Positions 26,031 to 37,025 of a DNA stretch of 64,000 bases are shown here, piece by piece. The stretch spans positions 62,001-126,000 of the forward strand of contig CAWIXH010000017.1 in the NCBI GenBank assembly GCA_963839995.1, written 5' to 3'. Within the stretch, counting starts at the first letter, position 1. Every line of letters starts with the position of its first letter. The notes below the pieces were generated by a model. The model had not been told where the DNA came from and ran no database searches. It saw only the letters and a list, made by a program, of their open reading frames with translations. A program made the translations under genes and the position numbers. This DNA comes from CAWIUB01 sp963839995 (GTDB lineage Bacteria; Actinomycetota; Actinomycetes; Mycobacteriales; Jatrophihabitantaceae).

Positions 26031-26977
26031 GCCGTCTCCTTCGCCGGTTCGGTCACGGATCGGTGCGCGAACCCGACAGCATCGGCAAGCGAGGCGAAGC
26101 CGCGCTCGTCGAGCGCCTGCTCCAGCTCGGTCAACACCCGCAGCGGCGCGGACGGGTCGCCGAACACCGCGGTGCCGACCGAGACCGCGGACGCCCCGGC
26201 CAGGACGAACTGCAGTGCATCCAGGCCGCTGCGGATCCCGCCCATGCCCAGGATCGGCAGCTCCGGCACAGCCTGGTGCACTTGCCAGACGCAGCGCACC
26301 GCCACCGGGCGGATCGCCGGCCCGGACAGGCCGCCGGTCTCACCGCCCAGAACCGGGGCCAGCGTCTCGGTGTCGATGACCATGCCGAGCAGCGTGTTGA
26401 TCAGCGACAACCCGTCGGCTCCGGCGTCGGCGCAAGCGCGGGCGATCACGGCGACGTCGGTGGCGTCCGGGGAGAGCTTGGCGAACACCGGCACCGCCGG
26501 GTGCGCTGCAGCGCGCACGGCGCCGATGACCCGGGCCGACGAGGCAGGGTCACACGCGAACACGTGACCGCGATCCTCGACGTTCGGGCAGGAGATGTTG
26601 ACCTCGAGCATCGAGACGGCCGGCTCGTCGCGCAGTCGCCGCGCCAGCGCGGCGAACTCATCGGCTGTGCCGCCAGCGATCGAGACGACGACCCGGGCGC
26701 CGTGATGGGCCAGCCAGGCCAGGTCGTTCGCGATGAACGACTCGATGCCCGGGCCCTGCAAGCCGATCGAGTTCAGCATGCCGCTCGGCGTCTCTGCCAT
26801 CCGCGGAGTGGGCCGCCCGGATCGCGCTCGCGGCATGATCGTCTTGGTGACGACGGCCCCGAGCCTCGACACGTCGAAGAACTGGTGGAGCTCGCGACCC
26901 GCCGCGGCGCAGCCGGAGGCGGTGAGCACCGGGTTGGGCAGGGTGAGCCACCCCAGCCGGGTCGTCATGTCCGCCAT
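26027..26977 (-). CDS. pyrD: Dihydroorotate dehydrogenase, class 1B catalytic subunit
   Basis: PyrD oxidises dihydroorotate to orotate with FMN. The catalytic base is C130 in EVNISCPNV, which, with the pyrK neighbour, marks the NAD-linked class 1B enzyme rather than the quinone-linked class 2. Other motifs are NPVLTASGCA, NSIGLQGPGIE and GMGGI. It overlaps pyrK by one base (TGATG) and pyrF by four. Confidence 0.95.
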   Translation of the reverse strand: MADMTTRLGWLTLPNPVLTASGCAAAGRELHQFFDVSRLGAVVTKTIMPRARSGRPTPRMAETPSGMLNSIGLQGPGIESFIANDLAWLAHHGARVVVSIAGGTADEFAALARRLRDEPAVSMLEVNISCPNVEDRGHVFACDPASSARVIGAVRAAAHPAVPVFAKLSPDATDVAVIARACADAGADGLSLINTLLGMVIDTETLAPVLGGETGGLSGPAIRPVAVRCVWQVHQAVPELPILGMGGIRSGLDALQFVLAGASAVSVGTAVFGDPSAPLRVLTELEQALDERGFASLADAVGFAHRSVTEPAKETA

Positions 26978-27824
26978 CAGTGCAGCCTCATCGCCTCGGC
27001 GCCCACCAGATCGTCCGGGAGCGATCCGACGTCGTCGAAGCGGACCCGGTCGGCGCGGAACACCGGCCCGTCCACGCAGGAGCGGACGAAGCGCGACGCG
27101 CCGTCACTGGAGGCGCTGTCGCGCACCGGCAGCACGCACGTCATGCAGACGCCGATGCCGCAAGCCATGGCCTCCTCTACCGCAACATAGGCGGAGATGC
27201 CGTGCTCGCGGGCTACGTCGCCGACGGCACGCAGCATGGCCATCGGGCCGCACGCGTAGACCTGCTGCGCGTCGATTCGCTTGATGGCCGCGGGCAGCAC
27301 GTCGGTTACCAGGCCCTGGACACCCGCGGACCCGTCGTCAGTCGTGACCGTGATCGGACCGATCGCCGCGGCGTGTTCCGCGCCGAACAGGCGAGCCCTG
27401 GACGCCGCCCCCACGATGATCTCGATCTGCGAATCCGACGCAACCGAGCGCGCCAGCGGGATCAGCGGCGCGGTGCCATAGCCCCCGCCAACCAGGACGA
27501 CGGGAATTCCGCGCTCCGGCAAGGGGAACGGCGTCCCCAACGGGCCGACCAGGTCCAGCTTCGTGCCTACCAGTTGTCGCGCCAGCCAGCGGGTGCCCAG
27601 CCCGTGTTCGGCCACGACGAACTTCATGGTGCCGTCCGGGCTCGCCGCGTACAGGGCAAACGCGCGGCGCAGGAGCAGGGCTGTGTCGGGCCCGCCCACT
27701 GCGACGGCGACGAACTGGCCGGGTACGAATCCGGCAGCGACGCCGGGCGCGCGCACAGTCAGCTGGACGTACTCCCCGACCGGCTCGCGCGCGACGATCT
27801 CGCCAATCTCCTGCACCGGTCCGG

Positions 27825-27828
<4 letters not shown>
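26977..27828 (-). CDS. pyrK: Dihydroorotate dehydrogenase electron transfer subunit
   Basis: PyrK passes electrons from PyrD to NAD+. The 283-residue protein has the ferredoxin-reductase fold (FAD-binding RRAFALY; NAD-binding GGGYGTAPL at 114-122) and four [2Fe-2S] cysteines, C223, C228, C231 and C251. The GTG at 27828 overlaps the carB stop as GTGA, which fixes the start. Confidence 0.94.
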
Positions 27829-31133
<3,305 letters not shown>

Positions 31134-31170
31134 CAGGTCCTGCCCAACTCTCCGACTCCGCCGCACTCTT

Positions 31171-31222
31171 CGACTTGTTCGACCTGCGCCACGCTCTGAC
31201 CCACCGGTGGTCGAACAAGTCG
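31171..31222. repeat. Perfect 14-bp inverted repeat between carA and carB
   Basis: The arms CGACTTGTTCGACC (31171-31184) and GGTCGAACAAGTCG (31209-31222) are exact complements around a 24-base loop that ends in the palindrome CCACCGGTGG. It lies in the only sizeable gap between the coupled pyr genes. There is no T-run, so it may be an RNA processing or stability stem, a partial attenuator, or a REP-like element. Confidence 0.7.
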
Positions 31223-31235
31223 CGTTGGGGGCGCG

Positions 31236-32342
31236 TCATCGTTCGCCTTCCAAGAGTGCGGCGAAGCGGTCGAACAGATAGCCCGCGTCGTGCGGGCCCG
31301 CCGCGGCCTCCGGGTGGTACTGCACGCTGGACGCCGGCACATCACGCGCCCGGAGTCCCTCGACGACAGCGTCGTTAAGGCAGACGTGGCTCACCTCCAC
31401 GGCGCCGAACGGCGTCTCACTCACTCGATCCAGCGGTGCGTCGACCGCGAAGCCGTGGTTGTGCGCGGTGATCTCGACCTTGCCGGTCGTCCGGTCCTGC
31501 ACGGGTTGGTTGATGCCGCGGTGGCCGTAGCCGAGCTTGTACGTGCCGAACCCGAACGCCCGGCCGAGCACCTGGTTGCCGAAGCAGATGCCGAAGACGG
31601 GCAGCCCCGCGCGCAGCACGTCGCGAACCGTGGCCACGGCCGCATCCGCCGTCGCGGGATCACCGGGCCCGTTGGCCAGGTATACCGCGTCGGCGCCGTT
31701 CGCCTGGATGTCGGCGAGACTCGACGACGACGGCAGTACGTGTGTGGTGATCCCCCGCTCCGCTAGCAGCTTGGGTGTCATCGCCTTGATCCCGTAGTCC
31801 AGCGCCGCGATGGTGAACCGCTGCGGGCCGATCGCGTCGACGGTGTACGGCCGCGTGGTGCTCACCTGCGCCGACAGGTCGGCGCCGGCCATCGGCGGTG
31901 AGTCGAGTACCTTCCGCAGCAGGGACTGCCGGTCGAGGTCTGCCGACGAGACGCCGCAGCGCATCGCGCCGCGCTCACGCAGATGCCGGGTGAGCGCCCG
32001 GGTGTCGATGCCGCTGAGGCCGACGATGCCTTGGGATGTCAACTCGTCCTCGAGCGAGCGCCGGGCCCGCCAGGACGAAGGACGGCGCGCTGGATCGCGC
32101 ACGACATAGCCCGCCACCCAGACCCGCCGGGACTCGGCGTCCTCGTCGTTGACGCCGGTGTTGCCGATATGCGGCGCGGTCTGCACGACGACCTGACGGT
32201 GGTAGGAGGGGTCGGTGAGCGTCTCCTGGTAGCCGGTCATGCCGGTGGCGAAGACCGCCTCGCCGAAGGTCTCGCCGTGGGCGCCGTAGGACTCTCCGGT
32301 GAACGTACGCCCGTCCTCGAGCACCAGGATCGCGGTGGTCAC
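31236..32342 (-). CDS. carA: Carbamoyl-phosphate synthase, small (glutaminase) subunit
   Basis: CarA releases ammonia from glutamine for CarB. The 368 residues have the class I amidotransferase triad: C253 in FGICFGNQ (commonly GICLGHQ), H343 and E345 in QYHPEAAAG. The start at GTG 32342 overlaps the pyrC stop as GTGA. Confidence 0.96.
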   Translation of the reverse strand: MTTAILVLEDGRTFTGESYGAHGETFGEAVFATGMTGYQETLTDPSYHRQVVVQTAPHIGNTGVNDEDAESRRVWVAGYVVRDPARRPSSWRARRSLEDELTSQGIVGLSGIDTRALTRHLRERGAMRCGVSSADLDRQSLLRKVLDSPPMAGADLSAQVSTTRPYTVDAIGPQRFTIAALDYGIKAMTPKLLAERGITTHVLPSSSSLADIQANGADAVYLANGPGDPATADAAVATVRDVLRAGLPVFGICFGNQVLGRAFGFGTYKLGYGHRGINQPVQDRTTGKVEITAHNHGFAVDAPLDRVSETPFGAVEVSHVCLNDAVVEGLRARDVPASSVQYHPEAAAGPHDAGYLFDRFAALLEGER

Positions 32343-33631
32343 GCCGATACCTTTGCCACCAGCTCGCCGTCGCGCACCGTCACCTGGCCGCGCAGGAACG
32401 TCGCCACGACCCGCCCGGGCAGGGTCCGTCCCGCGAACGGGGTGTTGCGCGACCGTGACGCCAGCGCGGCGGGCGACACCGTCCATCGAGCATCCGGGTC
32501 GACCAGGACAAGATTCGCCGGGGCGCCCACCTCGATGACGCGCCCGTGCCCGGCCAGCGAGCCGATGCGAGCCGGTGCGCAGCTCATCCGGTCGGCGACG
32601 CCGCGCCAGTCGAGCAGTCCCGGCAGCACCATCGTGTCGATCACCACCGACAGCGCGGTCTGCAGACCGAGCATGCCGGGCAGCGCCGCGCCCCACTCCG
32701 TCTCCTTGTCCTCGACCGCGTGTGGCGCATGGTCGGTGGCAACACAGTCGATCGTGCCATCGGCTAAGCCCGCACGCAGCGCCGTGACGTCCCGGGTGGT
32801 CCGCAGCGGCGGGTTGACCTTGTAGACGGGGTCGTAGGACTGCGCGAGGTCGTCGGTCAGCGCCAGGTGGTGCGGGGTGGCTTCGGCGGTGATCGGAAGG
32901 CCCTCGGCCTTTGCCAGCCGGACGATCTGAACGGCGCCCGCCGTCGACACGTGGCAGATGTGCACCCGGGAATGGACGTGCGCCGCGAGCAGCGCGTCGC
33001 GGGCGACGATCGCCTCCTCGGCCACGCTCGGCCAGCCGGCCAGCCCTAACCGCGCCGACACCTCGCCTTCGTGCAGCTGCGCGCCGGCCGTGAGCCTGGG
33101 GTCCTCGGCGTGCTGGGCGACCACTCCGCCGAACGCCCGCACGTACTCCAGGGCCCGGCGCATTACGAGCGGGTCGGCAACGCAGGCGCCGTCGTCGCTG
33201 AATACGCGTACCCGCGCCGCCGAGTCGGCCATCGCACCGAGCTCGGCCAGCTGGCTGCCCGCCCGGCCAACCGTCACGGCACCGATCGGCTGGACGTCGA
33301 CGAGCCCCGCCTCGCGGCCGAGCCGCCACACCTGCTCGACCACGCCCGCCGTGTCGGCTGCCGGCTCCGTGTTGGGCATGGCGAAGACCGCGGTGTACCC
33401 GCCGAGTGCCGCCGCCGCCGAACCCGTCCCGACCGTCTCGGCGTCTTCGCGGCCGGGTTCACGCAGGTGCGTGTGCAGGTCGACGAGACCGGGCAGCAGG
33501 ACTGCGCCCTGTCCGTCGAGGACCTCGTCCCCGAACAGTCCCGAACCAATCGCGGCGATCACGTCGCCGTCCAGCAGCACGTCGACCACGTCTTCGCCGT
33601 ATGGCCGGACGCCGCGCAGCAGCACGCTCAC
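32339..33631 (-). CDS. pyrC: Dihydroorotase
   Basis: PyrC cyclises carbamoyl aspartate to dihydroorotate. The 430-residue amidohydrolase has the metal motif DLHTHLREPG (H53, H55), further His ligands in AQHAED and HICHVSTAG, and the catalytic Asp in ATDHAPH. It is the longer type I enzyme usual next to pyrB in Gram-positives. The GTG at 33631 overlaps the pyrB stop (GTGA). Confidence 0.95.
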   Translation of the reverse strand: MSVLLRGVRPYGEDVVDVLLDGDVIAAIGSGLFGDEVLDGQGAVLLPGLVDLHTHLREPGREDAETVGTGSAAAALGGYTAVFAMPNTEPAADTAGVVEQVWRLGREAGLVDVQPIGAVTVGRAGSQLAELGAMADSAARVRVFSDDGACVADPLVMRRALEYVRAFGGVVAQHAEDPRLTAGAQLHEGEVSARLGLAGWPSVAEEAIVARDALLAAHVHSRVHICHVSTAGAVQIVRLAKAEGLPITAEATPHHLALTDDLAQSYDPVYKVNPPLRTTRDVTALRAGLADGTIDCVATDHAPHAVEDKETEWGAALPGMLGLQTALSVVIDTMVLPGLLDWRGVADRMSCAPARIGSLAGHGRVIEVGAPANLVLVDPDARWTVSPAALASRSRNTPFAGRTLPGRVVATFLRGQVTVRDGELVAKVSA

Positions 33632-34560
33632 TCGGCCCCGCCCAGCAGCAAGTAGAGGACCGCCATCCGCACGCTGACCCCGTTCGTCACCTGTTCGACG
33701 ATCGTGGACCGCTTCGGGTCGTCGGCCACCTCGGCCGCGATCTCCATACCACGGTTCATCGGCCCCGGATGCATGATGATCGCGTCATCGCCCAGCAGCC
33801 CGATCCGGCGGGCGTCCAGCCCGTACCGACGGGCGTACTCGCGTGCACTCGGGAAGAAGCAGGCCCCCATCCGTTCGCGCTGGACGCGGAGCATCATCAC
33901 CACGTCACTGCCGGGCAGCGCGCAGTCGAGGTCGAACGAGGTTGCCGCGGGCCAGCTCTCGACGCCGATCGGCAGCAGCGTCGGCGGTGCGACCAACGTG
34001 ACGTGCGCGCCCAGGGTGGCGAGCAGCAGCACGTTGGAGCGGGCGACGCGCGAATGCAGGACGTCACCGACGATCGCGACCCGCAGCCCGGTGAGGTCTC
34101 CGGCCCCGCCGCGCAGCCGTCGGCGCATGGTGAACGCGTCCAGCAAGGCCTGCGTGGGGTGTTCATGGGTGCCGTCGCCAGCGTTGATCACGCTGCCCTG
34201 CACCCAGCCGGCCAGCCGCTGCGGCGCCCCGGAGTAGGCGTGCCGGATGACCACCGCGTCAGCCCCCATGGCCTCGAGCGTCAGCGCCGTGTCCTTGAGC
34301 GACTCGCCTTTGGAAACGCTGGAGCCCTTTGCCGAGAAGTTCACGACGTCGGCGGAGAGCCGCTTGGCCGCGAGCTCGAAGGACGTGCGGGTCCGGGTGG
34401 AGTCCTCGTAGAACAGGTTCACCACGGTGCGGCCGCGCAGCGGCGGCAGCTTCTTCACCTCGCGACCAGCGATCGCCCGGTCCATTTGCTCGGCGGCGTC
34501 CAGGATCTCGAGCGTGTCGTCCCGACTGAGGTCCGCGGCCGACAGCAGATGCCTGCTCAT
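33628..34560 (-). CDS. pyrB: Aspartate carbamoyltransferase, catalytic subunit
   Basis: PyrB condenses carbamoyl phosphate with aspartate, the committed step. The 310-residue protein has the carbamoyl-phosphate loop STRTRTSFE (54-62) and HPTQALLDAF. No pyrI regulatory chain follows, so it acts alone or with PyrC. The ATG at 34560 starts MSRHLLSAADLS and overlaps, as ATGA, the stop of an 11-codon mini-ORF carried by the 67-bp repeat upstream. Confidence 0.95.
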   Translation of the reverse strand: MSRHLLSAADLSRDDTLEILDAAEQMDRAIAGREVKKLPPLRGRTVVNLFYEDSTRTRTSFELAAKRLSADVVNFSAKGSSVSKGESLKDTALTLEAMGADAVVIRHAYSGAPQRLAGWVQGSVINAGDGTHEHPTQALLDAFTMRRRLRGGAGDLTGLRVAIVGDVLHSRVARSNVLLLATLGAHVTLVAPPTLLPIGVESWPAATSFDLDCALPGSDVVMMLRVQRERMGACFFPSAREYARRYGLDARRIGLLGDDAIIMHPGPMNRGMEIAAEVADDPKRSTIVEQVTNGVSVRMAVLYLLLGGAE

Positions 34561-34592
34561 CGGCTGACCTGGCTCTTCGCGCGAGCGCTCAT
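34557..34592 (-). CDS. 11-codon mini-ORF (MSARAKSQVSR) ending on the pyrB start
   Basis: ATG at 34592 opens 11 codons reading MSARAKSQVSR, and its TGA overlaps the pyrB ATG (ATGA). A mini-ORF of exactly the same length and similar sequence (MSASAKSRVGL) precedes hisS in the same way. It lies within the 67-bp repeat. No strong ribosome site is seen, so whether it is translated is unproven. If it is, it would couple pyrB translation to ribosomes leaving pyrR. Confidence 0.4.
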   Translation of the reverse strand: MSARAKSQVSR

Positions 34593-34637
34593 CGCCGTGT
34601 TCGTTCCGCTCGTCGCGCCTTCGGCGCTGCGATGCTC
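34571..34637 (-). repeat. 67-bp intercistronic repeat, copy A (pyrR/pyrB)
   Basis: This 67-bp segment is identical at 60 positions to 61993-62059. Read on the transcribed strand it begins just after the pyrR stop with GAGCATCGCAG. It then forms a 5-bp hairpin (GCGCC-gaa-GGCGC) and ends in GATGAGCGCTCGCGCGAAG, which supplies the mini-ORF start. It fills almost the entire gap between two coupled genes. A 20-base match to its end recurs at the end of vapB. Confidence 0.88.
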
Positions 34638-34639
34638 GC

Positions 34640-35227
34640 TCACCGACTGACCGCCGCGTCGGCCCGCTCATCGACGAACACTGCGTCGATGCCGTCGGTC
34701 TCGCTCAACAGGACGCGCACGGTCTGCGACGTCGCGGTGGGCAAGTTCTTGCCGACGTAGTCGGCCCGAATCGGCAGCTCGCGGTGTCCGCGGTCGACCA
34801 GCACAGCCAGCTGCACGGCACGGGGCCGGCCCAGGTCGCGCAGCGCGTCGAGCGCCGCCCGGACCGTCCGACCCGAATAGAGCACGTCGTCGACCAGGAT
34901 CACGACTGTGCCGGTGACCCCGCCGGACGGCTCGACGGTCTGGCCGAGCGGACGCACGCCGCGCAGCCGCAGGTCGTCGCGATAGAGGGTGGTGTCCAGC
35001 GCCCCCACCGCCACGCCGAGCTCGCTCGCGAACGTGGTTATCCGCGCGGCCAGCCGCCTGGCTAACGGCACACCACGGGTGGGGATGCCCAGCAGCGCTA
35101 TACCGGTGCCGTCCGTGCCGGACTTCGCCGTTCGCTCGATGATCTGATGCGCCATGCGGTCGACGACACGTGCCACATCCTGTGCGTCGAGGAGGGCACC
35201 GGCCGCAGTACGGGCATGGGTGGGCAA
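34640..35227 (-). CDS. pyrR: Bifunctional pyr operon regulator / uracil phosphoribosyltransferase
   Basis: PyrR binds pyr mRNA in the presence of UMP and represses the operon; it also has weak uracil phosphoribosyltransferase activity. The PRPP motif VVILVDDVLYSGRT lies at 108-121 of 195. The start is TTG at 35227, set by a perfect AAGGAGGT six bases upstream. The RNA element that PyrR itself recognises lies directly over that ribosome site. It is the first gene of pyrR-pyrB-pyrC-carA-carB-pyrK-pyrD-pyrF. Confidence 0.95.
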   Translation of the reverse strand: MPTHARTAAGALLDAQDVARVVDRMAHQIIERTAKSGTDGTGIALLGIPTRGVPLARRLAARITTFASELGVAVGALDTTLYRDDLRLRGVRPLGQTVEPSGGVTGTVVILVDDVLYSGRTVRAALDALRDLGRPRAVQLAVLVDRGHRELPIRADYVGKNLPTATSQTVRVLLSETDGIDAVFVDERADAAVSR

Positions 35228-35234
35228 CCGGGGA

Positions 35235-35269
35235 CCTCCTTCTCCGCCTCACCGGACGGTTCTTAAAGG
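35235..35269 (-). promoter_or_regulatory. PyrR-binding RNA element over the pyrR ribosome binding site
   Basis: On the transcribed strand CUUUAAG is followed by a hairpin of five pairs with one bulged U (CCGUCC-loop-GGCGG; DNA 35244-35248 with 35254-35259) and loop GGUGA, then GAGAAGGAGGU. This matches the known PyrR target in order and shape: UUUAA, bulged stem with GUCC and AGGC, then AAGG (usual loop AGAGA). Because its 3' side is the ribosome site of pyrR, control by translation block, as described for mycobacteria, is more likely than attenuation; no terminator is seen. Confidence 0.85.
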
Positions 35270-35315
35270 ATGCCGAGCTAGCCCCACAGTAGCAGCCAGG
35301 TCGGATGGGGTTTCA

Positions 35316-35344
35316 TTGACGCGCCGGTCACCGTCGGTTACCGT
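35316..35344 (+). promoter_or_regulatory. bldD promoter with an internal BldD-like operator
   Basis: A -35 hexamer TTGACG (35316-35321) and a -10 TACCGT (35339-35344) are 17 bp apart, a good actinobacterial vegetative promoter. Between them and touching the -10 lies TCACCGTCGGTTA (35328-35340). It has the TNAC...GTNA outer half-sites of the 13-bp BldD box at the right spacing; two inner bases differ. BldD represses its own gene in Streptomyces, so autorepression is expected. Confidence 0.65.
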
Positions 35345-35377
35345 CGCGTAGGTCAATTCCGGAGGTAACAACAGCCA

Positions 35378-35392
35378 ATGGGGATGCAGTGA
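35378..35392 (+). CDS. Possible four-codon leader ORF overlapping the bldD start
   Basis: ATG GGG ATG CAG TGA (35378-35392) lies 11 bases behind a strong GGAGGT, and its TGA overlaps the GTG at 35389. It could tie bldD translation to a leader peptide. It may equally be chance, and bldD could start at ATG 35395. Confidence 0.25.
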   Translation: MGMQ

Positions 35393-35931
35393 CGATGACG
35401 TCATTACAGAATGCAGCCGAGGATCCATCCGCCAACCGCGAGTATGCCAAGGCGCTGGGCGCCCGGCTGCGCTCGATCCGGGCCCAGCAGCACCTGTCGC
35501 TGCACGGCGTCGAGCGCAAGTCGGGCGGCAAGTGGAAGGCGGTGGTTGTCGGTTCCTATGAGCGCGGCGACCGCGCCGTGTCCGTCCAGCGGTTGGCTGA
35601 GCTCGCCGAATTCTACGGCGTGCCGGTGGGCGAGCTGCTTCCCCGCGAGCACGCACCGGCCAGCGGGACCTCGGGGCTGGCGAAAATCGTGCTCAACCTC
35701 GAGCGGCTGCAGAACCTGCCGATCGAAGACGCGGCGCAGCTGGCGCGCTTCGTCGCAGCGATCCAGCGCCAGCGCGGCGACTACGGCAACAAGGTGTTGT
35801 CCATCCGCGCCGAGGACCTGCGGTCGCTCGCGATCATGTACGACACGTCGGTCGAAGAGCTGACCCAGCGGTTGGTGCGGTGGCAAGTGCTGGCGCCCGA
35901 CTCGCTCATCCTGGACGGCGAGCCGCTCTAG
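35389..35931 (+). CDS. bldD: BldD developmental regulator
   Basis: BldD is a DNA-binding repressor of development genes that dimerises on tetrameric cyclic-di-GMP in Streptomyces. The N-terminal helix-turn-helix (about 20-80) contains LHGVERKSGGKWKAVVVGSYERGDRAVS. The C-terminal domain carries the ligand motif R129-G130-D131, eight residues, then R140-A-E-D143, matching RxD-X8-RxxD. So cyclic-di-GMP binding is predicted. It is 180 residues from GTG 35389, or 178 from ATG 35395. It is divergent from the pyr operon and convergent with nusB. Confidence 0.93.
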   Translation: MTMTSLQNAAEDPSANREYAKALGARLRSIRAQQHLSLHGVERKSGGKWKAVVVGSYERGDRAVSVQRLAELAEFYGVPVGELLPREHAPASGTSGLAKIVLNLERLQNLPIEDAAQLARFVAAIQRQRGDYGNKVLSIRAEDLRSLAIMYDTSVEELTQRLVRWQVLAPDSLILDGEPL

Positions 35932-35937
35932 CCGTCT

Positions 35938-36354
35938 TCAACCGACCGGGCGCACGCTCGGCCGGTCGCGGAGCACGTGGGCGAGCACACCGTTGACGAA
36001 CTTCGGTGACTCGTCGGTGGACAGTGTCTTGGCGAGTCCGACCGCCTCGTCGATCGCCACGGCGTCCGGTACCTCGTCGCGCCACAACAGCTCGTAGACG
36101 CCCAGCCGCAGGACCGTCCGGTCCACATCGGGCATCCGCGCGAGCGTCCACCGTTCGGCATACGTGGCGAGGATCTCGTCGATGCGAGCGCGGTGCTCGC
36201 TGACGCCTTCAACGAGCGCCACCGTGTAGTCGTTCACCGGCGGATCGGCAAGCACGACCCGCTCGGCCAATGTGCCCACCGGGTCAGTGCCACGCAGGTC
36301 GGCTTCGTAGAGCACGTCGAGGGCTCGCTTGCGGGCCTTGCTCCGGGCCGTCAC
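35938..36354 (-). CDS. nusB: Transcription antitermination factor NusB
   Basis: NusB, with NusE (S10), binds boxA RNA and supports rRNA transcription. The 138-residue all-helical protein shows ARKRALDVLYEADLRG (8-23) and the C-terminal VAIDEAVGLAKTLSTDESPKFVNGVLAHV. The GTG start lies 12 bp behind efp. The 3' end is 6 bp from the end of bldD. Confidence 0.95.
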   Translation of the reverse strand: MTARSKARKRALDVLYEADLRGTDPVGTLAERVVLADPPVNDYTVALVEGVSEHRARIDEILATYAERWTLARMPDVDRTVLRLGVYELLWRDEVPDAVAIDEAVGLAKTLSTDESPKFVNGVLAHVLRDRPSVRPVG

Positions 36355-36366
36355 CGAGGGCCGGCC

Positions 36367-36930
36367 CTAGCTGCTTACCCGGCCGAGGTACCGGCCGTCT
36401 CGGGTGTCGACCTTGACCTTCTCGCCGGTCCCGACGAACAGCGGCACCTGGATCTCGGCACCGGTCTGCAGGGTGGCGGGCTTCGTACCGCCGGTGGCCC
36501 GGTCGCCCTGCACGCCTGGGTCGGTGTGCGAGATGACCATCTCGACAGTGGTGGGCAGCTCCACGTAGAGCGGGGTGCCGTCGTGGACGGCGACGGTGGC
36601 CGCGGCGTTGTCGAGCAGGAAGTTGGCGTTGTCGCCGACCGTCTTAGCTGGGACGTGTACCTGCTCGAACGTGTCCGAGTCCATGAACACGAAGTCGGTG
36701 CCCTCCCGGTACAGGTAGGTCATGTCGCGCTTGTCGACGTTCGCCGTGTCGACCTTGGTCCCCGCATTGAACGTGCGGTCGACCACCTTGCCGGACAGGA
36801 CATTCTTCAGCGTCGTGCGAACGAAGGCGCCGCCTTTGCCGGGCTTGACGTGCTGGAACTCCAGCACGGTCCACAGCTGGCCGTCGAGGTTAAGGACCAG
36901 GCCGTTCTTGAGGTCGTTGGTGGTCGCCAC
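36367..36930 (-). CDS. efp: Translation elongation factor P
   Basis: EF-P relieves ribosome stalling at proline runs. The 187-residue protein has three beta domains and the loop-tip lysine K32 in KPGKGGAFVR. No lysine-modifying epmA/B genes are in the window, which fits the unmodified actinobacterial type. The GTG at 36930 gives MATTNDLKNGLVL; an AGGAG lies rather far upstream (12 bases), and a longer start at 36972 is less likely. Confidence 0.94.
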   Translation of the reverse strand: MATTNDLKNGLVLNLDGQLWTVLEFQHVKPGKGGAFVRTTLKNVLSGKVVDRTFNAGTKVDTANVDKRDMTYLYREGTDFVFMDSDTFEQVHVPAKTVGDNANFLLDNAAATVAVHDGTPLYVELPTTVEMVISHTDPGVQGDRATGGTKPATLQTGAEIQVPLFVGTGEKVKVDTRDGRYLGRVSS

Positions 36931-37025
36931 GGTGTGCACTTCTCCTTGCTCGGCTGAGGGCGGGCACGCCACATGTCGGGGCCCAGCCGACGAGTGTACC
37001 GAGCCTGGGCCGGACGTTCGGCGGA

